A stretch of DNA of 64,000 bases from an uncultured Paracoccaceae bacterium (GTDB taxonomy: Bacteria; Pseudomonadota; Alphaproteobacteria; Rhodobacterales; Rhodobacteraceae): contig CANMWG010000001.1 in NCBI GenBank assembly GCA_947501555.1, positions 1,116,001-1,180,000 of the forward strand. The letters are read 5' to 3'. Made by a program: the position numbers and the translations under genes. Below the pieces are notes generated by a model that did not search any database, had not been told where the DNA came from, and was given only the letters and a program-made list of their open reading frames with translations. Shown piece after piece: positions 63,466 to 64,000 of this stretch (its first letter is position 1; the number at the start of each line of letters is the position of its first letter).

Positions 63466-64000
63466 TCATCGGCAAGCGTCCCAATCCTCATCAAAAAGCC
63501 CGATCTGATCAGCCAACGCACAACCGCCCTCTGGACACCATGTTTGTCCCTCAGCCACTGGGTAGAAATAAGCCACAGTTTCGGCGATGGCGGGAACCGG
63601 ATCAGAACCATCAATCATGAATGGGATGCGGTCAGCCCACATGCGATAGTAGGTGGCGGGCATCATACGCGGGAACGTTGCACTGAAACGATGCGCTTCC
63701 GGCCAAGATACAGACGATGTTCCGGTAAGCGAGATACTCATGCCGGCGCGCGGTACAACAGTGTCTGGCGCATCACCGCAACGACCGGGATGTTCGCGTA
63801 AAATATCCTGAGTGGTCACATATTCCTGATCGTCGATCTGCAGGGTCGCCGTCCATTCTCCGTCAACAACGCGAAAACTGGCAAGCGTTTGGCACATGGT
63901 CGCCTGTGCAGTGATATCCAGCCGTGCCGAAACACCGCGCATGGCTTCGTTCAGATCAATTGGTGGACGATCATCATCGCAAGCGACGGGTAACTGCATG
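63466..64000 (-). CDS. Hypothetical protein, runs to the window edge
   Basis: At least 177 aa, not recognised. An ATG lies at 63999 at the very edge, but the frame may extend beyond. Seven Cys (ACDDD, TMCQT, GRCGD, WCPEGGC, DACR) suggest an exported, disulfide-bonded protein. Aromatic segments are YYRMWADRIPF and AETVAYFYPV. Downstream lies the other unknown gene in the same direction. Confidence 0.6.
   Translation of the reverse strand, partial: MQLPVACDDDRPPIDLNEAMRGVSARLDITAQATMCQTLASFRVVDGEWTATLQIDDQEYVTTQDILREHPGRCGDAPDTVVPRAGMSISLTGTSSVSWPEAHRFSATFPRMMPATYYRMWADRIPFMIDGSDPVPAIAETVAYFYPVAEGQTWCPEGGCALADQIGLFDEDWDACR

Overview
The window is a 64-kb piece of a moderately GC-rich alphaproteobacterial chromosome. 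Gene content points to a marine Rhodobacteraceae (Roseobacter-group) genome: a lon-HU-tRNA cluster, a cysG-DUF2849-cysI-cysH-DUF934-fpr sulfur-assimilation operon, a form II cox (CO dehydrogenase-like) cluster, a DctPQM TRAP transporter with DctBD, an OlsB-like acyltransferase, and short hairpin families between genes. The family assignment is inference from gene content and order. I see no insertion sequence, prophage, CRISPR array or rRNA operon.

Layout. 1-3 kb: the end of an M20 peptidase gene, an unknown gene, two identical tRNA-Asp genes and tRNA-Val. 3-9 kb (minus): histidine phosphatase, HU, lon with a sigma32-type promoter, an alpha/beta hydrolase and tgt. 9-17.7 kb: two MFS exporters, a SufT/MIP18-like Fe-S factor, a glycerophosphodiesterase, a SatD-family/DUF3307 pair behind a three-operator array, an A-type Fe-S carrier, a TfoX-domain protein, DUF3859, a 2-oxoglutarate oxygenase-like protein and tpiA. 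17.7-24.3 kb (minus): TRAP transporter genes and their two-component system, whose regulator has lost the sigma54-contact motif. 24.3-27.3 kb: P450, small lipoprotein, L,D-transpeptidase, Lrp-type regulator. 27.4-33 kb: the sulfate/sulfite reduction operon. 33-35.7 kb: an Ala/Glu-rich membrane protein, infC with an ATA start, a polysaccharide deacetylase lipoprotein. 35.8-46.2 kb: coxSLM, a divergent ArsR/AHSA1 pair and the cox maturation operon coxD-unknown-coxE-DUF1203-xdhC-molybdopterin protein-VOC. 46.3-49.1 kb: glutaryl-CoA dehydrogenase and small unknown genes. 49.2-62.9 kb: pyrC-pyrE, dnaB, an inserted accessory block (Sel1 protein, a gene behind a CtrA site, MerR/aldo-keto reductase), alr-pqiA-radA-cvpA, a Tat-exported metallo-hydrolase, an OlsB-like gene and msrB. 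The end holds two unknown genes.

How the genes work together. The cys operon makes siroheme (CysG), reduces activated sulfate (CysH) and sulfite (CysI), and probably draws electrons through ferredoxin and Fpr. DctB/DctD probably control DctPQM. CoxD, CoxE, the XdhC-like protein and the molybdopterin-binding protein would mature the Mo-hydroxylase CoxSLM. The strongest non-genic signals are an exactly 29-bp-periodic array of three palindromes over the leaderless start of the SatD-family gene, a canonical CtrA box at 54362, two DnaA-box-like sites exactly 100 bp apart before dnaB, and two families of short perfect palindromes between genes.
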